Source: Straminergon stramineum
Taxonomy: Eukaryota > Streptophyta > Bryopsida > Hypnales > Calliergonaceae
Direction of reading: 5' to 3'
NCBI GenBank assembly: GCA_963920665.1
Contig: OY987268.1
Location: 23,314,501-23,378,500 of the forward strand
DNA: 64,000 nt
Both the position numbers and the translations under genes were made by a program. This document shows, piece after piece, positions 1 through 12,769 of the stretch. The notes under the pieces were generated by a model. It was not told the origin of the DNA, searched no databases, and was given only the letters and a program-made list of their open reading frames with translations. How positions within the stretch are numbered: the first letter of the stretch is position 1; each line of letters begins with the position of its first letter.

Positions 1-1539
1 ATTGACATCATCAACTCAAGATTCTTCTAAATTGTTGACTTTAGAAAACAAAATGCCTAAAACTAGTTGTAGGCAATATTTTTGAAACATTGGCCAAATA
101 TTTCTTACATCTAATGCCTAATTAGTGCTAGTTTCATCCATTAGTGCAATGTCAAAGTTGATTTCATATTATGATTTCTTTCCTTTAGCTTGGTTTTAAA
201 ACATGAATTAATTTTGGAGTCCTCTAGTTTTGTTCTAAATGATGGTTCTTTCAAAGATTCTTAATTGACAATCTATGCAATCAACACTACTTTTGGATTT
301 AAATCTGAAATTTTTTATTTTTGAATTTCTAAATCTTTTTTATTTGTAGGACATATGATTACCTATCTAAATGGACAAGACACTTGAAGTTTGAATTTTC
401 CTATTGAAAGTTATGGATAGATGAAGTTTGACCACTAATCAAAACTTTAAAAACTTCATCAACTAATTTCTATCAATCTACAACTCTAAATTAACCCTTT
501 CTTTAGTTTTGACCTTTGACTTTAATCAAAATTCTAATTTTTCCTTTCAACCTTTCTTGGATGAATTTTATTATTTTTTATTTATTTTTACTATTTGGAC
601 TTCATCCCACGCATATCTTCTTTGTTTTTTTTTAAATTTCTAAATGCAATATAATTTTAGAAAGCTCTAGAGATGATCTATACTAATTTGAATTAAATCC
701 TATAGTTTCAAATGACTCTAAAGGTCTAAATTGAGCTTGTAAACTCTACCTTGTACAAGGAATTTGAAACAAGAGAGAGTAAAGAAAATAGCTCATTTAA
801 AGCACATACTTCAAAGTTGTCATCTTCCAAGAGGTGCTTGTAAATTGTCTCAAATCCCCTATCATTCTTTATCTTTGTTGAAATGTCAAAGTTTGTTTGG
901 AACTTTGTTTCTCTCTATTGGCTCTCGTTTAAGTTTGGAATTTCCATTTACAATTTGGAAATAAAACAACAAATCCTATTGAATTTTCTAACTCCCCATT
1001 GCCAGACTTTGACTTCTAAATTCTAATTTCTTTTTCCCATCTCTAACTTCCTTAGCTTGGTGTCTTATTTCTAATTCCCTTCTAACTCCCTTCTTTTGAA
1101 CTCATTTCTTTTATTTTCAAGTCTTTTTTCCTTTTAATCATTGCAATTGCAACTAGTTGACTTTGATAAAGTGACCACTATATCCTTCCAAAAACTAAAA
1201 CTCAAATAATTCTAGATCCTTGTCCCCTCCATTGGGATCAAAATCCAACTACACCCTAATTTCTAATTGTATAGTTAAATGATACTTCTTTGGGATTTTC
1301 CTAAACTTCTATCCTATCCTAATTGTCATTGACATCAAACCAAATTTTGGTGGAGCACTCACTTATTAGGCCAATTGCTTGTATTCTAACTTCCAAATTT
1401 TGACACATACCCTTTGGCTCTAGTTGAACATGTTGTGACTTCCTCTTGATGGCTTGTCTTGACAAATTGTTACTCCCCTTGTTTATTTAATAATTTTGAT
1501 ATTTTATTTGTTTTGACAAGCTTCCTACACTCTAACCTT
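1..1539. other. A+T-rich intergenic DNA, no gene seen
   Basis: Strongly A+T-rich sequence with only short, low-complexity reading frames in all frames. I see no splice-consistent coding signal, RNA gene or clear repeat boundary here. Confidence 0.6.
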
Positions 1540-2468
1540 TTAACCCCTAAAGGACCATTGACCCTTTGGGGGACAAATGAGATTTTGGGCAGGTACCTAC
1601 AGTCTCAATTTCTATTCTGATTTTTTGAAACTTTTTCTGAAGATAGAAAAATTGATTAGCTTCGTGATAATATAATTTGTTTTTCATTTGGTTCCCGGGA
1701 ACAAAAGTTATGCCCAAATAAGCTCAAAACAAGGGAGAGGGGGTAGCAAAAAAAAGTTTCAAAAATTTGAATATTTTTATTTTTTATTTTTTTCCCTTAA
1801 AGATAGTATTTTTGTCGACATGGAAAGATTTGATTCATTCCATTTGGATTTGTTATGAGAGAGTTATAGACAATCTTGTTTTTCAGGCACTTAGAGCATC
1901 TTCCTGAAAAAATAACCTGTAAAATTCATTTCTGAATGCAAATTTTACAATTTAAAAAAAATTAAAGGTCTATATTGTTTCATTTGCCTTCTAGAACAAT
2001 CTCACCATTGGGATTAGTGCATTTAAATTCCATCTTAGAGATATTAATAATTTAGATTTTCCTTCTATCTTGTACCTACTTCTACTTAACAATTTTTTAA
2101 AGAATCAAAATTAATTATTTTTGTATTTTTTTTTCCAAGACTCTCAACTCAATTCTCCACCATAAAGATTTAAATCTCAAAACTCTGTAGTGCAAAAAAT
2201 TAAAGCTAAGAAGGTTCAAAGTCAAATAACCTAGTCCCGCAATATGTGGAAAAATTTGTTTTCTTCACTTTAAATGCAGATATCTTGCAATCTATGTGGT
2301 CAAAATTTCTGAAATTTTTTCCACACATTTTCATACTAGTTAGGTGTAAGATCCTACGGTGAGATGTGCAAAAAATACAATTTTCAATTTTTTTTACTCT
2401 TTGCTCTAAAAATGGCAGTTTTGAGTGTGTTTTTTGCAGAAAAAAGGCCTTGGTCCTTTAGGGGTTAA
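1540..2468 (+). mobile_element. TTAA-flanked non-autonomous element, family A copy 1
   Basis: A 929-bp unit bounded by TTAA on both sides. The left end reads TTAACCCCTAAAGGACCA, and the right end is its inverted match (TGGTCCTTTAGGGGTTAA), a perfect 14-bp inverted terminal repeat after the TTAA. Copies 2 and 3 (10339-12248 and 26402-27331) are collinear along the whole length, which fixes the boundaries. There is no transposase frame, so it is non-autonomous. TTAA target duplication plus C-rich termini is the piggyBac pattern; that assignment is inference. Confidence 0.85.
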
Positions 2469-4268
2469 TATCCAAAAATTGAATCGAAATCTAACTACCC
2501 AAGCTAAGTTAGTAAGTGCTAGGTGTGAGCTCAATAGTTGTCACATGGATCTCGAGATTTTTTTATTTTTTTCACTTTTTTTCATTTTCAATACAATTGG
2601 TAGTCAAAACTACCAAAAAAGAGTATTCACATTGTATTTGATAGAAGCCCCTACAAATATGGTGCATTAGTCTTAAAAATCCAAAAGTGCCTTAAGCACT
2701 TCCATTTCTAGCTTCTTATATTCAATTAGATGTTTTAAAGGTCAAATAGGAGTTTAGGAATGGTATAGGCCCTATTGGTCAAATTAGTCAAACACATCTA
2801 ATTTTGATTATAATGGATAAAACTTTTGAGTGCATGTAATAAAAACTTAGGTGATGAGAGTTAACAGTATAAAGTAGGAAATGTCACATTAAGTCCTAGG
2901 AGTGTGATTGCAAAAAATACTTCACGTTCTTAGATCAAAATCGCAGTTTTTGGCCATAGTATTGGCAATACTACAAAGACCTGTCAAATTCATGTGTCAA
3001 TACTATGCTTATGAATCTGGACTGTTGATTTCGATACTTGTGAATCTGAATTGTTGATTTAGTACTATGCAATACTATGTAGTACTATAGAGTACTACAG
3101 AAGCCACTGGCAACAGAAAATAGCAAAAAAAGGTCTGCAGACTTTTTTATTTATAGTAATTTAAAAAATAAAATTTCATTCCATAAAAAAAAATTGCTAG
3201 AGAAGATTGCACTCCCATTGTACCAAAAAATTCATTTAGGAAAGTTTTCCCTCTTTGTAGCCTTCGCGCAAAGGAAGGTTACTTTGATCCCCTATGCACA
3301 ACCGACACGTTGCTAATTTCACAAAAGCTCTTTGTTAGTCTTTGAAAAGTTACTACACCTCCAATATATCTAGTTTGTGGCTTCCAATTCGCATTTTTGG
3401 GTCGAAAATAGTACTAAAATCCCCCCAAACGTCTAAAATAGACATCCAATCGGGAGCAGGTTAAAAATAGTAAATTAATTTGAAAAAATTTGAAAAAATT
3501 ATGAAGTGTCTGAAACTTCTACATCTAGCTTCCTTCTAAATTTCACGCCAAACGAACTAAAGATGCCGAAGTTATGAGCACAAAACCACTTGTCCAAGGG
3601 CAAGAAGACAAGAAATAAGACAAGTGTTTCTTGTAATCACCCAGGAATACATTGGGATGACCCACATAAAGGTCACCATCCAATTTTGCAAGAGTTGGAA
3701 AAAGTAACTTTTACATTTCATAGGTAAAATTCCACGGATTCATAGAGAGGTGTTTTTATCATAAAAACATGCTAAGAGCTCATTGGCAAAGACAGTTCGA
3801 AAAGATTTCCTAGCACAAGAATGATTCCTCCTTGGAGGAATAAAATTGATAGGTGTTAATTTAATGCCTTTAATAGAAAGTCCATGGTAGAAATGGGAAT
3901 TTGCGCTTAGGCTTGGGAAGCTTCCTAGAAGCTACCCCAAAAATTTCATGATTTTCTAAATTGTTGAAGATGACTTCCTTCGAAGTCAATCGTATTTATC
4001 AACAATGGAAAATTCATGGAAATTACCCAAGTAGTGATAAAATCTCCCTAAAAATTAGGATATGTTATCTTAGAATAAATAAATGCCTGGACAAATTTCA
4101 TAGTATTCTAACATCAAAAAGTACAAGAATTGGTGGCGGCAACAACTTTTAATGGAATTTGAAAACATCCAATGAGTTTACCGACGTACTAAGAGTTTAA
4201 GATGTTCGGATGAAGTCAACTTGGATTCTTTTCTTCTTTTTTTAAACCCTCTAAACAACCCTAGATAG
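2469..4268. other. A+T-rich intergenic DNA, no gene seen
   Basis: No supported gene. Around 3000-3110 there is a short cluster of repeated 'tactat/agtacta' words. The 63-codon frame at 3961-4152 has no recognisable family and the base composition of the flanking DNA. Confidence 0.5.
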
Positions 4269-4860
4269 TCAAAATCTTGAAAAAAGGCAAACTCTAATGT
4301 TTAGATTTTCTAACTTTCTCATTGGTTTGTAAATTGTTAGCTTCTGCTTACAAAATGGACCAGGAATAGGGAAAGGAATTCCATGGACTAAGGTAAACCA
4401 ACCTATGATAGGAAGAACGGTTGGTTTGCCATGTTCACATTTTTGAAAATAATTAATTAATTTTTGTATATAAATATTAACATGAGAAATGTAGAGAGTA
4501 ATTGAAATTTTATTTTTTTGACAAATTATCAATTTGTTATGATTATTTGAAGTGTGTTGCCCAATTGGCCTAAAACAATATGTAGACTACCCCAAAACAC
4601 CACTAAGTGTATCCATAATGGTCATTTGATCACCTAAAGTAGTCTCAAAATTTCTTAATAGAGTTACAATATTTTTTAACATGGCCATGACATAAAAGGA
4701 ATAAAAAAGTTAGCTCTTCAAATGAATTTACACAAGAAAGGTAGAAGGTCTTGAAATAGTCACTAATAACTTCATCAACATCACCCAAGGCATTGATTTT
4801 GGCCACTAATAAGCCTAATGAAGTCTTTATCTTGTTTATTAGCAAAAATCTGCCATGGAT
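4269..4860. repeat. Dispersed repeat, family H copy 1
   Basis: This stretch can be followed collinearly, though diverged, in 29930-30440. Shared landmarks are a T-run followed by 'gacaaa', 'gtagactaccccaaaac', 'cacctaaagtagtc' and 'tagtcactaat'. Boundaries are approximate and no terminal repeats were found. It is an old interspersed repeat of unknown class. Confidence 0.55.
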
Positions 4861-7800
4861 TGATGTAAGACTGAAATGGGTGGTTTTCTAAGTGTTTGCA
4901 TTGGGCAGTTTGCATCTCATAGGCTAGTTTAACTTCATTGAGGTCTTTCGAAGACAATGACACAATTTGTTTGGCATTCAAAGCATTTCTCCAAAATTTA
5001 GAGCGATCACAACTATAGAATAGAAATTTAGAAGTTAATTCTTAGTTTTTCCTAGGAGTAGTTTGTTAGATAATTTGAGGGGGGAGGAAGCTTTGGTAAC
5101 ATATAAATTACAAAAGGCCTCTCCTCCTTTCACCTTGCAACCCTATTCTTCATTTTAAAGAACCCTTTTCTGGTTTTCTTAGTTGACCGTTTTTGAAGCT
5201 ACCATTTCATAGTTTGGCCAAAATACGGCTATATTGTTTCACACCCCTATAAACATCTTACAACCCCAAACAACCTCTAGAGGTCTTTCACAGCTTAATG
5301 GGCTCACCATGCTTCAATTCTAGTATCACTTAGGTCACAACTGACTAACACTACACACACCATGCATCCACAACATTAGTTCTCATTTCTAACTCATACT
5401 ACTAAGTCCCAATCCTCGAGACTACTAGCACACACTCCATACATGACACATAGCATGTCACTTGGTTACATGGGGTAGAACTTCCATCTTACTATGCTAA
5501 AACTTGTAGTAGCACTATACACCACAATCCTAACCACCCTTGAGTATCACCCCTCTCCATATTAAGTTTGTTGTGTACTTGCTACTTTCACACCATGGCT
5601 AATTGGGACTTACAACTCGGGACATATTGAAAGTGGCCTAGTAAAGAGTGGAATTCTATCCAACCAATGCCATGGGACACACACAAAAGTGTCCTATAGT
5701 GCCTTGAAACTGGTAGTGAAGTTGCATCATCAACCTCCTCAGCCTCAAGTCATCAAGACTCACCAAAGCTTCAAAAAGGAGGGAAGAGGGAGACCAAACC
5801 CTCCTATAGTACTATTTGTTGTATTTGGCGGACCCTCCCCTTCTTGTGGGTCGAAGGAATTTTCAAAAATCCCTTCAGTTTTGGAAGACCACCCATTTCC
5901 AACCAAAATCGCGAAGTTACAACCCTATTTGGACTCTCAAACTTCCAAATGGCGGAACTTTGCAGCCAAAGATCCAAATCCCACATGCAAGCCCATTTTG
6001 AATATCTAAGTAGTAAGTAGATGCTTATGGACTACTCACTTGTCCCATTTAAATAAAGTTTCATAAAGTTATGGGTTCACTAGGAGCAACATCACGTCTT
6101 TACTACAGCCCTTCTCTTGACCATAACCTTAGGCTCATAGCTTAAAACTTTGTAGTGCTTAGCATTATAGCTTTCTTGTCTTCATAACTTTTCAGTAATG
6201 TGCTACATGCCATACTTTCTTGAGGGACTCCTTAGGAATCCTTACCTCCTAACCCTTAAGTGTCTCGATGCCACTAGGACACCACCAACTTTAAAAGGCT
6301 ACAACTTCTATTCAACTAGTCCAAATCACGCGTTTTTTAGACGGTTAATAGTGTTTTCTCAAGAGCTTTCCAAGCATATGCAATATGCTACCACTCTCTT
6401 TTGATTCAAGGTACTATTGCACCCTATTTGATAGGGAGCCTCTCACATTTCCCTTCTTAGACTATTGCAAGGCTTGGAAAGTCACCCCTAAGGTCCTCCT
6501 TGCTCATTAAGGCACTTTGAGCACCCCAAAGAGATAGAGGCATGACACATTGTTTGAATTTTGGCTATTTGGCCAGAAACTTGTTTGGATTGCAATTAGA
6601 GCTTTGTTCCTTGATTGTTGTTGAAGTTCTTGTGTTTTAAGCTCACTTCAAAGGAAGTTGGGGTCCCTTTGGATTAGCCTTACTTAATTAGTGTGTTTTG
6701 AATCTTAATTACTAACCACTTTGTGTTGCTTTTGTGATATTTTGAGTCCATGCTTACTAACCATTTCAAACTCAATTCCTTGAATAGGATATCACAATCT
6801 TGTATTGTAGCACATTCCCCTAGAACCTTGATGTCTGAAAATGTTGTCCTAAGTGTTTGTTTGGTGTTATTTTGGAAGAACTTAAGTTGGAACTAAGTCC
6901 TTAAAAGTCCATACTAACTTATCTTGTTAAATTATTGTCTCGAAAATTGATGCTAATCCACCACATGGCAAAGCTATCATCCCCAAGCAAATATTCAAAG
7001 TCCTATGTTAACTATTATTTCCATTCATTATTTAAAGTTTGAGGCTACAACATCTCATACAACAAAGTTTTGCCCTTAGAATTAATTTTTTAGTTGTTAT
7101 TTTGTAGGTTTCTCACTAAGGAACCCAAAATTCTATTGTTAGTTCCAAATAGTGGAAACCAAAAGCCAAAATTTGGTGAGCAACAGCCAAAGGATTGGAA
7201 ACTAGTATAGACAATTGGAAAAAAATATCTACGATGTAATTACTCTTTTTTTATATTTTCAACTATAAATTAAACTAAAATGAGCAAAAACAAAAAAAAT
7301 GAAAATGTAGAGGCCTAGGTGCCAACTATAGTGCTCACACCATCTAATTATGCCTTTCAAGTAGTTGATAGATATTGTTTTTGTTACTTCTTAGATTGCC
7401 TAAGTGTGACAATTGCTAGAAACAAGTCAATGAAAAATTAGTAATATTAGCCAATTTTGTCTAAGTAAAGCCAAACCTAAGAACCATCTAGGGTTAGTCA
7501 AGGCAAATGGTTACTACCCTAAATTATAGGGCTTTCTATGCCCTTTTCAAAATGATAAAGTTTGTCTAAATCGAACTTCCTTCTCAGAGTTATCTACAAA
7601 TGAAGTTTCGCCTCAATTCCAATTACAAAACTTCATCTATCATTTCATATCAATCTAACAAAGAAGTATAACTTTAGATTTTTGAATTGAGTTTACTTTT
7701 ACTTTTACTTTCTAAGTTTTGAGTCTTACTTGATTTGATCCAGTATTGGTGACTTTCATCCAAATTAATTCTAAACTTAGTCAAAACTTCATCCTAAGCT

Positions 7801-9672
7801 ATCTCCTTCAATATTGATTTATTTTCTTAAGTTTAAATTAGTTCTCAAATCTCTAGAATATTCTCTAAATGAAAATAATTCTAAATTTTTTCTTAGTTGT
7901 CTATAAAAGATTTTTTAAAATTTCCTATATGTTACTTACTACTTTGGACCATTATTTCTACTTACTATTTTTAGAGTTTTAATATTTTAATTTGTATATC
8001 CTAAAATAAAATTTAAAAAAAGATAAAATTAGATTCTCTTGCTAGTGCTAATCATGAACATACAATCAATTTATCCTAGTCTCTCGATGGGATTGGACTA
8101 AAAGAAATTTGATCAAAGATTGACTAAGAAACTAAGAAAGACTTTTGATGTTGTTAAGAAAAGATCTTGATCTAGCACCAAATTGTAGGACTCTTAGTTC
8201 ATTAGTTTATCTAGATAATTTATAGTGTTGTCTCCCATCTGCCTCAATCAGAGCTCACTTTGATGTATAGAAATAAAAGGACTAAAATCCATCTTTCTAC
8301 CTCAGTTGGGGATGACTTAAACTAAAGAGGGAGATAGAAGATTAGATCAGAATCCCCATTCTCCTTTGACTAAACAAATTTGGACCTATAGATTAAGAAA
8401 TTTCAAGCCTACCTTCAACCCTCAACAAAATGAGTTTAGACTAAAGAAAATGAAAAAGAAGGAAAAATAAAGAAAAACAAAACAAAACAAAACAAGCATA
8501 AAAGAAAAGGGAGGCAAGTAGTTTGAGACCTCAATACTTAGAATTTCACTTAGAAAAGTGTCTCCAACCACAGTCGTCAGTAGCTTTCTTGCCTCACTAG
8601 CTCAAGGGTTGTATCTTAGTCGGAGGTGCAACAATCGTTGTTTAAGTTGGTTTTACTTTCAAATTCTATGGCAAATATGGAACCACCATTTTGATGAATC
8701 TACTCACTAAGTTTTGGAGGTGTTTGGATACAAACTCCCCTTGCCAAAAGCTTCAATGAGTATGTGAAACTTGCAGAGATCACCATGGTCCATGTACTTG
8801 GTTATGTTGAGGACAAACATTGTTTTTCATCCTTTTCATTCTTGAAGGACCAAGTTCAAAATAGGTTATTGGAAGCCGACTTGGGAATGGTGGTTGGTAT
8901 GAAGGTGCAACAAGTATACATGATCAAAGACTTCCCATTCAAAGAATGTTTCTAGTAATGGGTTCACTCATCTAAACACTATGGTTGTGGTACCCATTGT
9001 GGTACCCATTGTGGTATCAAAGGGTAGTAAGTTTCTCTAAGCATTGTCTGGGAGTGTTTTCCTTTAGTGATGCAATGATCATCCTTACATAGTAATTGAA
9101 TTACTCTTAGTTGTTTAGATTGTGGTTTGAAAAGTGTCCCTTCTTTTTCCATCATCCATATATGGTTTTGGAATTTGTCTAGATAACAATATTGTTCAAT
9201 GAAGGTTATCAATAAAAAAATGTTGCACTTTCTTTTTTTATTGTTGTAGCTTTCTAACTACTTTGAAAATAATGCCATTGTTGATATTACAACAAAATTC
9301 TCAAAGTCATTGCTTGTTCTAATTCCCTACACTAATCTATTAATGCCAATTGTTTCTTTGTAATTAGAAAAAGACAACCACCAAGCTTCATAATTACATG
9401 CATAATAGACACCTTCAATTCATTATGAAGGAACCAAACAACTCAAAACCTTCTTGAAAAAAAGCCATATAACCATTGGTCCAAAAAAAATAAAAGCTTC
9501 TAAACACTTCAAGGTTTCTTCAAGTCTTGCCTTTGAAAATTCAAAAATAACACCTAGTTGAATACAAAAACTTGTCAAATATTATTTATTTTTTAATATT
9601 AATCATTTCTATTTGTTTCTATGACAGATATAATACCTAATTGTAATTTTGACTCCATATATACACATTTGC
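4861..9672. other. Intergenic DNA, no gene seen
   Basis: About 4.8 kb without a supported gene. The part from about 5300 to 6560 is less A+T-rich and may be remnant retroelement sequence, but I found no primer-binding site, polypurine tract or reverse-transcriptase motif. A 12-bp word (ttgtggtaccca) is tandemly repeated near 8985-9010. A purine-rich A-run tract lies near 8450-8510. Confidence 0.45.
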
Positions 9673-10342
9673 TTAACCCTTTAGCACTCCTACGTCCATT
9701 TTTTGGACAAGGAATAGATTGAAACTCAAGTTCATCCTCCTTATTGCTTAGATAAAAGTTATCCTAATTTGTGGAGATACTTTGTCAAGTTGTTGTTGTA
9801 TCTAATGGTTGGTTTTGGTGTTACTAGAGTATATATATTTTCTTAAATTACAAATGTGCAAACATATCAAGTGGTTGACCAAGCCAAAATTGCATTGACT
9901 CTAGTTCAAAATGGGATTTGCATAAACGAGGTCACAAATTTTAAGAACACAAAAATTTCAAAAATCATGATGTGAAGAGAACCTCATTCCAAATCCATTC
10001 CAATAAATTTTACTCAAAAAATAATAATGTTTTGCTTGCAATTGAATTTAGAAGGAATTTGAAATTTTGCATTTCAAAATTTATCAAAAAAATATTGATG
10101 ATAGCATTAGTGAATCTTACCGTGTAGATGGAATCTACAACTTATATTTGTATATTAATTCCAAAATATGCTTCCAAATAGTTCTTTATAATAATTTTTC
10201 TAAAATTGTCAATTCAAAAGAAGGCTCTCAATGTTTAGCACTAGTAGAAAATTGCGTTGTAGTCAACATGCAAAAAACGCAAAAATATGTCAACTGAATT
10301 TTGTTGATTGCAACGCACTTTTCTACTAGTGATAGGCATTAA
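9673..10342 (+). mobile_element. TTAA-flanked element, family C copy 1 (interrupted)
   Basis: It starts TTAACCCTTTAGCACTCC and runs collinear with the copy at 35191-35756 through its whole interior. Near its right end it is broken by an 83-bp CACTA-type MITE (10249-10331). The residual right end after the MITE joins a TTAA (10339-10342) that is also the left boundary of the next element (family A copy 2). No coding capacity. Confidence 0.75.
10249..10331. mobile_element. 83-bp CACTA-type MITE
   Basis: A near-perfect hairpin. The left 21 bp begin CACTAGTAGAAAA and the right 21 bp are the inverted match with one mismatch, ending in TTTTCTACTAGTG. The CACTA start is diagnostic of the CACTA (En/Spm) superfamily. 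It sits inside the 3' end of the family C element. The 3-bp flanks (tag / ata) do not match, so the expected 3-bp duplication has decayed or is not resolved. Confidence 0.75.
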
Positions 10343-12248
10343 CACCTAGAGGACCATTGTCCCTTCAAGGGACAAATGAGATTTTGGGTAGGTACCAACG
10401 GTCTCAATTTTTGTCCTGATTTGTTGAAACTTTTTTTGAATATAGAAAAATTGATTAGCTTCATGGGAATATAATTTTTTTTCATTTGGTGCCCAGAAAC
10501 AAAAGTTATGCACAAATAAGCTCAAAACAAGGGAAAGGGGGTAGCAAAAAAAAGTTTCAAAAATTTGAATTTTTTTATTTTTTATTTTTTTTCCTTACAA
10601 ATTATGTTTTTTTCTATATAGAACACTTTGATTCATTCCATTTGGATTTGTTATAAGAGAGTTTTAGACAATCTTGTTTTGGGGGCAATTAGAGCATCTT
10701 CCTAAAAAAATAACTTATAGGATTTATTTCTGAATGCAATTTCTACAATTTAAAAAAAAAGAAAAATCCATATGATTTCATTTGCTTCCTAGAACAATCT
10801 CACCATTGGGATTAGTGCATTCAAATTCCATCTTAGAAATATGAACAATTTAGATTTTCCTTCTATCTTGTACCTACTTCTACTTAACAATTTTTTAAAG
10901 AATAAAAATTAAATTTTTTTGTATTTTCTTTTTTTTCCTAGACTCTCAACTCAATTCTCCACCATAAAGATTTAAAGCTCAAAACTCTGTATGTAGTGCA
11001 AAAAATTAAAGTTAACCCCTCATAGCCGGAGGGGACTACAAGTGTCCTCAAGTTAAATTCAAAGTGTTGTAACTTTTGCATCCAATGTCTAAATTCAATA
11101 AAACTTATTGGAAATTTTGCGCTCTCTTCTAGTTTGTGTGGTAAAATTTTCAGATCAATACAAGATTTACTGAATTTTTGAAAACCAATCAAAATTCACA
11201 AGTTCAATTTGAGTTCACCAAATTGCATTTGAATGATTTGATTTGATGGCTGCAACTTCGGGGGCTTGTATCTCCTTCATCCAAAGGTTTTTTTCAATAA
11301 AATTTGTTGGGTTATGTTCCCCTTGAAGTCTAGTTATTGTGGTAGAATTTTCATGTCAATCTAGGTCGTTTTGAATATCTAGGAGCAATGCAGAGTTCAA
11401 AATCTCGATATTTTTGGATTACAGTGAACTTCGGCGGCTTGTTTCTTCTTCATATAGTGTTCGTTTTGAATCTTTTTTTTGGAAAAGTTGCGCATACTAG
11501 TCTAGTTTGTGTGTATAAAATTTCATATCAATCCAAGAAGTTATGAGTGATTGAGAAGCATTTTAGTAGAAGGAGGTTCAATTTTTGATGTATTTTTTGC
11601 AACTTTTCTTGCTATTTTTTGACATTTCGAAGCCATTTTGCAGGCAAAATGAGTCAATGGAATGATATTCTTTTTCATTGATGTGTTTTTATGCTGATTT
11701 TGAATCACGTAATAATTTAAAGTTTCTTCATTTGAGTAGATGTAGAAACCGAATTTTGCCTCCAAATGTGTTTTTAGGGAACTTTTAGCATCCTTTTTCA
11801 ACACTAAAACATTGTAATCTTTCAATCTGTGCGGTCAAATGACACCAAATTTGATGCACGTGATCTACAACAAGTACACTACAAGATTGTGTGGTTGAGA
11901 TCTCTATAACTTAGTGAAAACTATATCTATAACACTTCAAAAGAAATGATGTTTTTGAACCTGTTCAGGCCTTGGGCAGTGAGGGGTTAAGAAGGTTCGA
12001 AGTCAAATCCCCTAGTCCCACAATGTGTGGAAAAACTTGTTTTCTTCACTTTAAACGTAGATATCTTGCAATCTATGTGGTCAAAATTTCTGAAATTTTT
12101 TCCACACCTTTTCATACTAGTTAGGTGTAAGATTCCACGGTTAGATGTGCAAAAAATACAATTTTCTAATTTTTTTACTCTTTGCTCTAAAAATGGTAGT
12201 TTTGATTGTTTCTTTTGCAAAAAAAGGCCTTGGTCCTTGCGGGGTTAA
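10339..12248 (+). mobile_element. TTAA-flanked element, family A copy 2 (carries a nested insert)
   Basis: Same family as 1540-2468 and 26402-27331. The left end is slightly mutated (TTAACACCTAGAGGACCATTG) and the right end is GGTCCTTGCGGGGTTAA. Removing the insert at 11012-11986 leaves a continuous family A copy of about 935 bp. The right TTAA lies only 6 bp from the left TTAA of a family B element (12255). Confidence 0.85.
11012..11990 (+). mobile_element. TTAA-flanked element, family E, nested in family A copy 2
   Basis: Begins TTAACCCCTCATAGCC and ends GGGCAGTGAGGGGTTAA. The uninterrupted family A copy at 26402-27331 reads aaagTTAAgaaggtt at this point. Here the same flanks enclose a 975-bp insert with TTAA on both sides, so a single TTAA was duplicated on insertion. 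The interior contains about three diverged repeats of a 100-200 bp unit (landmarks 'ggcttgt.tct', 'tctagttt.tgtggta', 'aattttca..tcaat'). No protein is recognisable. Confidence 0.85.
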
Positions 12249-12254
12249 ATGAAC

Positions 12255-12498
12255 TTAACCCTTAAAAAACAAAGAAATGAACACAAAAATCTTCCCTTTT
12301 GGTATTGTGTGACATCATCTATTTAAATTTTTAAATTTTAAATTAAAATACTCATCGGAGGTCAAACCAATGTGCAAGATTTCTCCTTTTTGCACAAAAT
12401 TCCACAGATGAACAATTGCACTTTTGTCCTACATAAGAAGATTCTTTGTCATCCCTTAGACAAAAAACGTCCTTGACGTCTTTTATCCTAAGGGTTAA
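12255..12498 (+). mobile_element. TTAA-flanked MITE, family B copy 1
   Basis: A 244-bp unit from TTAACCCTTAAA to CCTAAGGGTTAA. It shares its core ('tgtgacatcatct', 'ctcat.ggaggtcaaa', 'gaatagttgcacttttgtccta'-like words) with copies at 19690, 21938, 34235 and 37468. It lies about 270 bp upstream of the isocitrate dehydrogenase start codon, so it could fall within or near that promoter. The 10-mer TTAAATGAAC flanks it on both sides. Confidence 0.8.
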
Positions 12499-12769
12499 AT
12501 GAACAGTAATAGATTTTTCTACCTTGTTTTTGTAAATTCAAGCTCCTGAATATTCGACCATTGTACTGTACTGTCGGCCACTTCGATGCTGATATTGCAT
12601 GCATTGTAGCCAAGTGCCCCCTCACACTCAAAAATGGCGGGTCTCCCTCCCGCGCGTCTTTCTCCTGGGCAGCAGCAGCAGCCGCCGCTGCCTCCCTCGC
12701 TCCCTCCCTTCCAAAACCAACACCCCTCCCAAATTTTGGCAGCACCGCCCAAACCACCAACCAGTCGCA
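12499..12769 (+). promoter_or_regulatory. Presumed promoter / 5' leader of the isocitrate dehydrogenase gene
   Basis: Composition switches abruptly from A+T-rich transposon DNA to G+C-rich sequence at about 12560. A short GCA/GCC-rich tract (gcagcagcagcagccgccg) lies near 12669-12688. The coding frame of exon 1 is open upstream to an ATG at 12599, so the leader could in principle be translated. I saw no convincing TATA box, and the transcription start cannot be placed. Confidence 0.45.

Noticed and set aside
5689..6009. 106-codon frame
   Set aside because: Overlapped by frames on both strands, no motif, no splice-supported extension; likely chance in less A+T-rich repeat DNA.
8984..9040. Possible LTR primer-binding site ('tggtatcaaagg')
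   Set aside because: Resembles the initiator-tRNA site only partly, sits in a small tandem repeat, and no LTR pair or reverse transcriptase accompanies it.
11541..11825. 94-codon minus-strand frame
   Set aside because: Lies wholly inside transposable element family E and resembles nothing known; family A and E copies do not preserve it.
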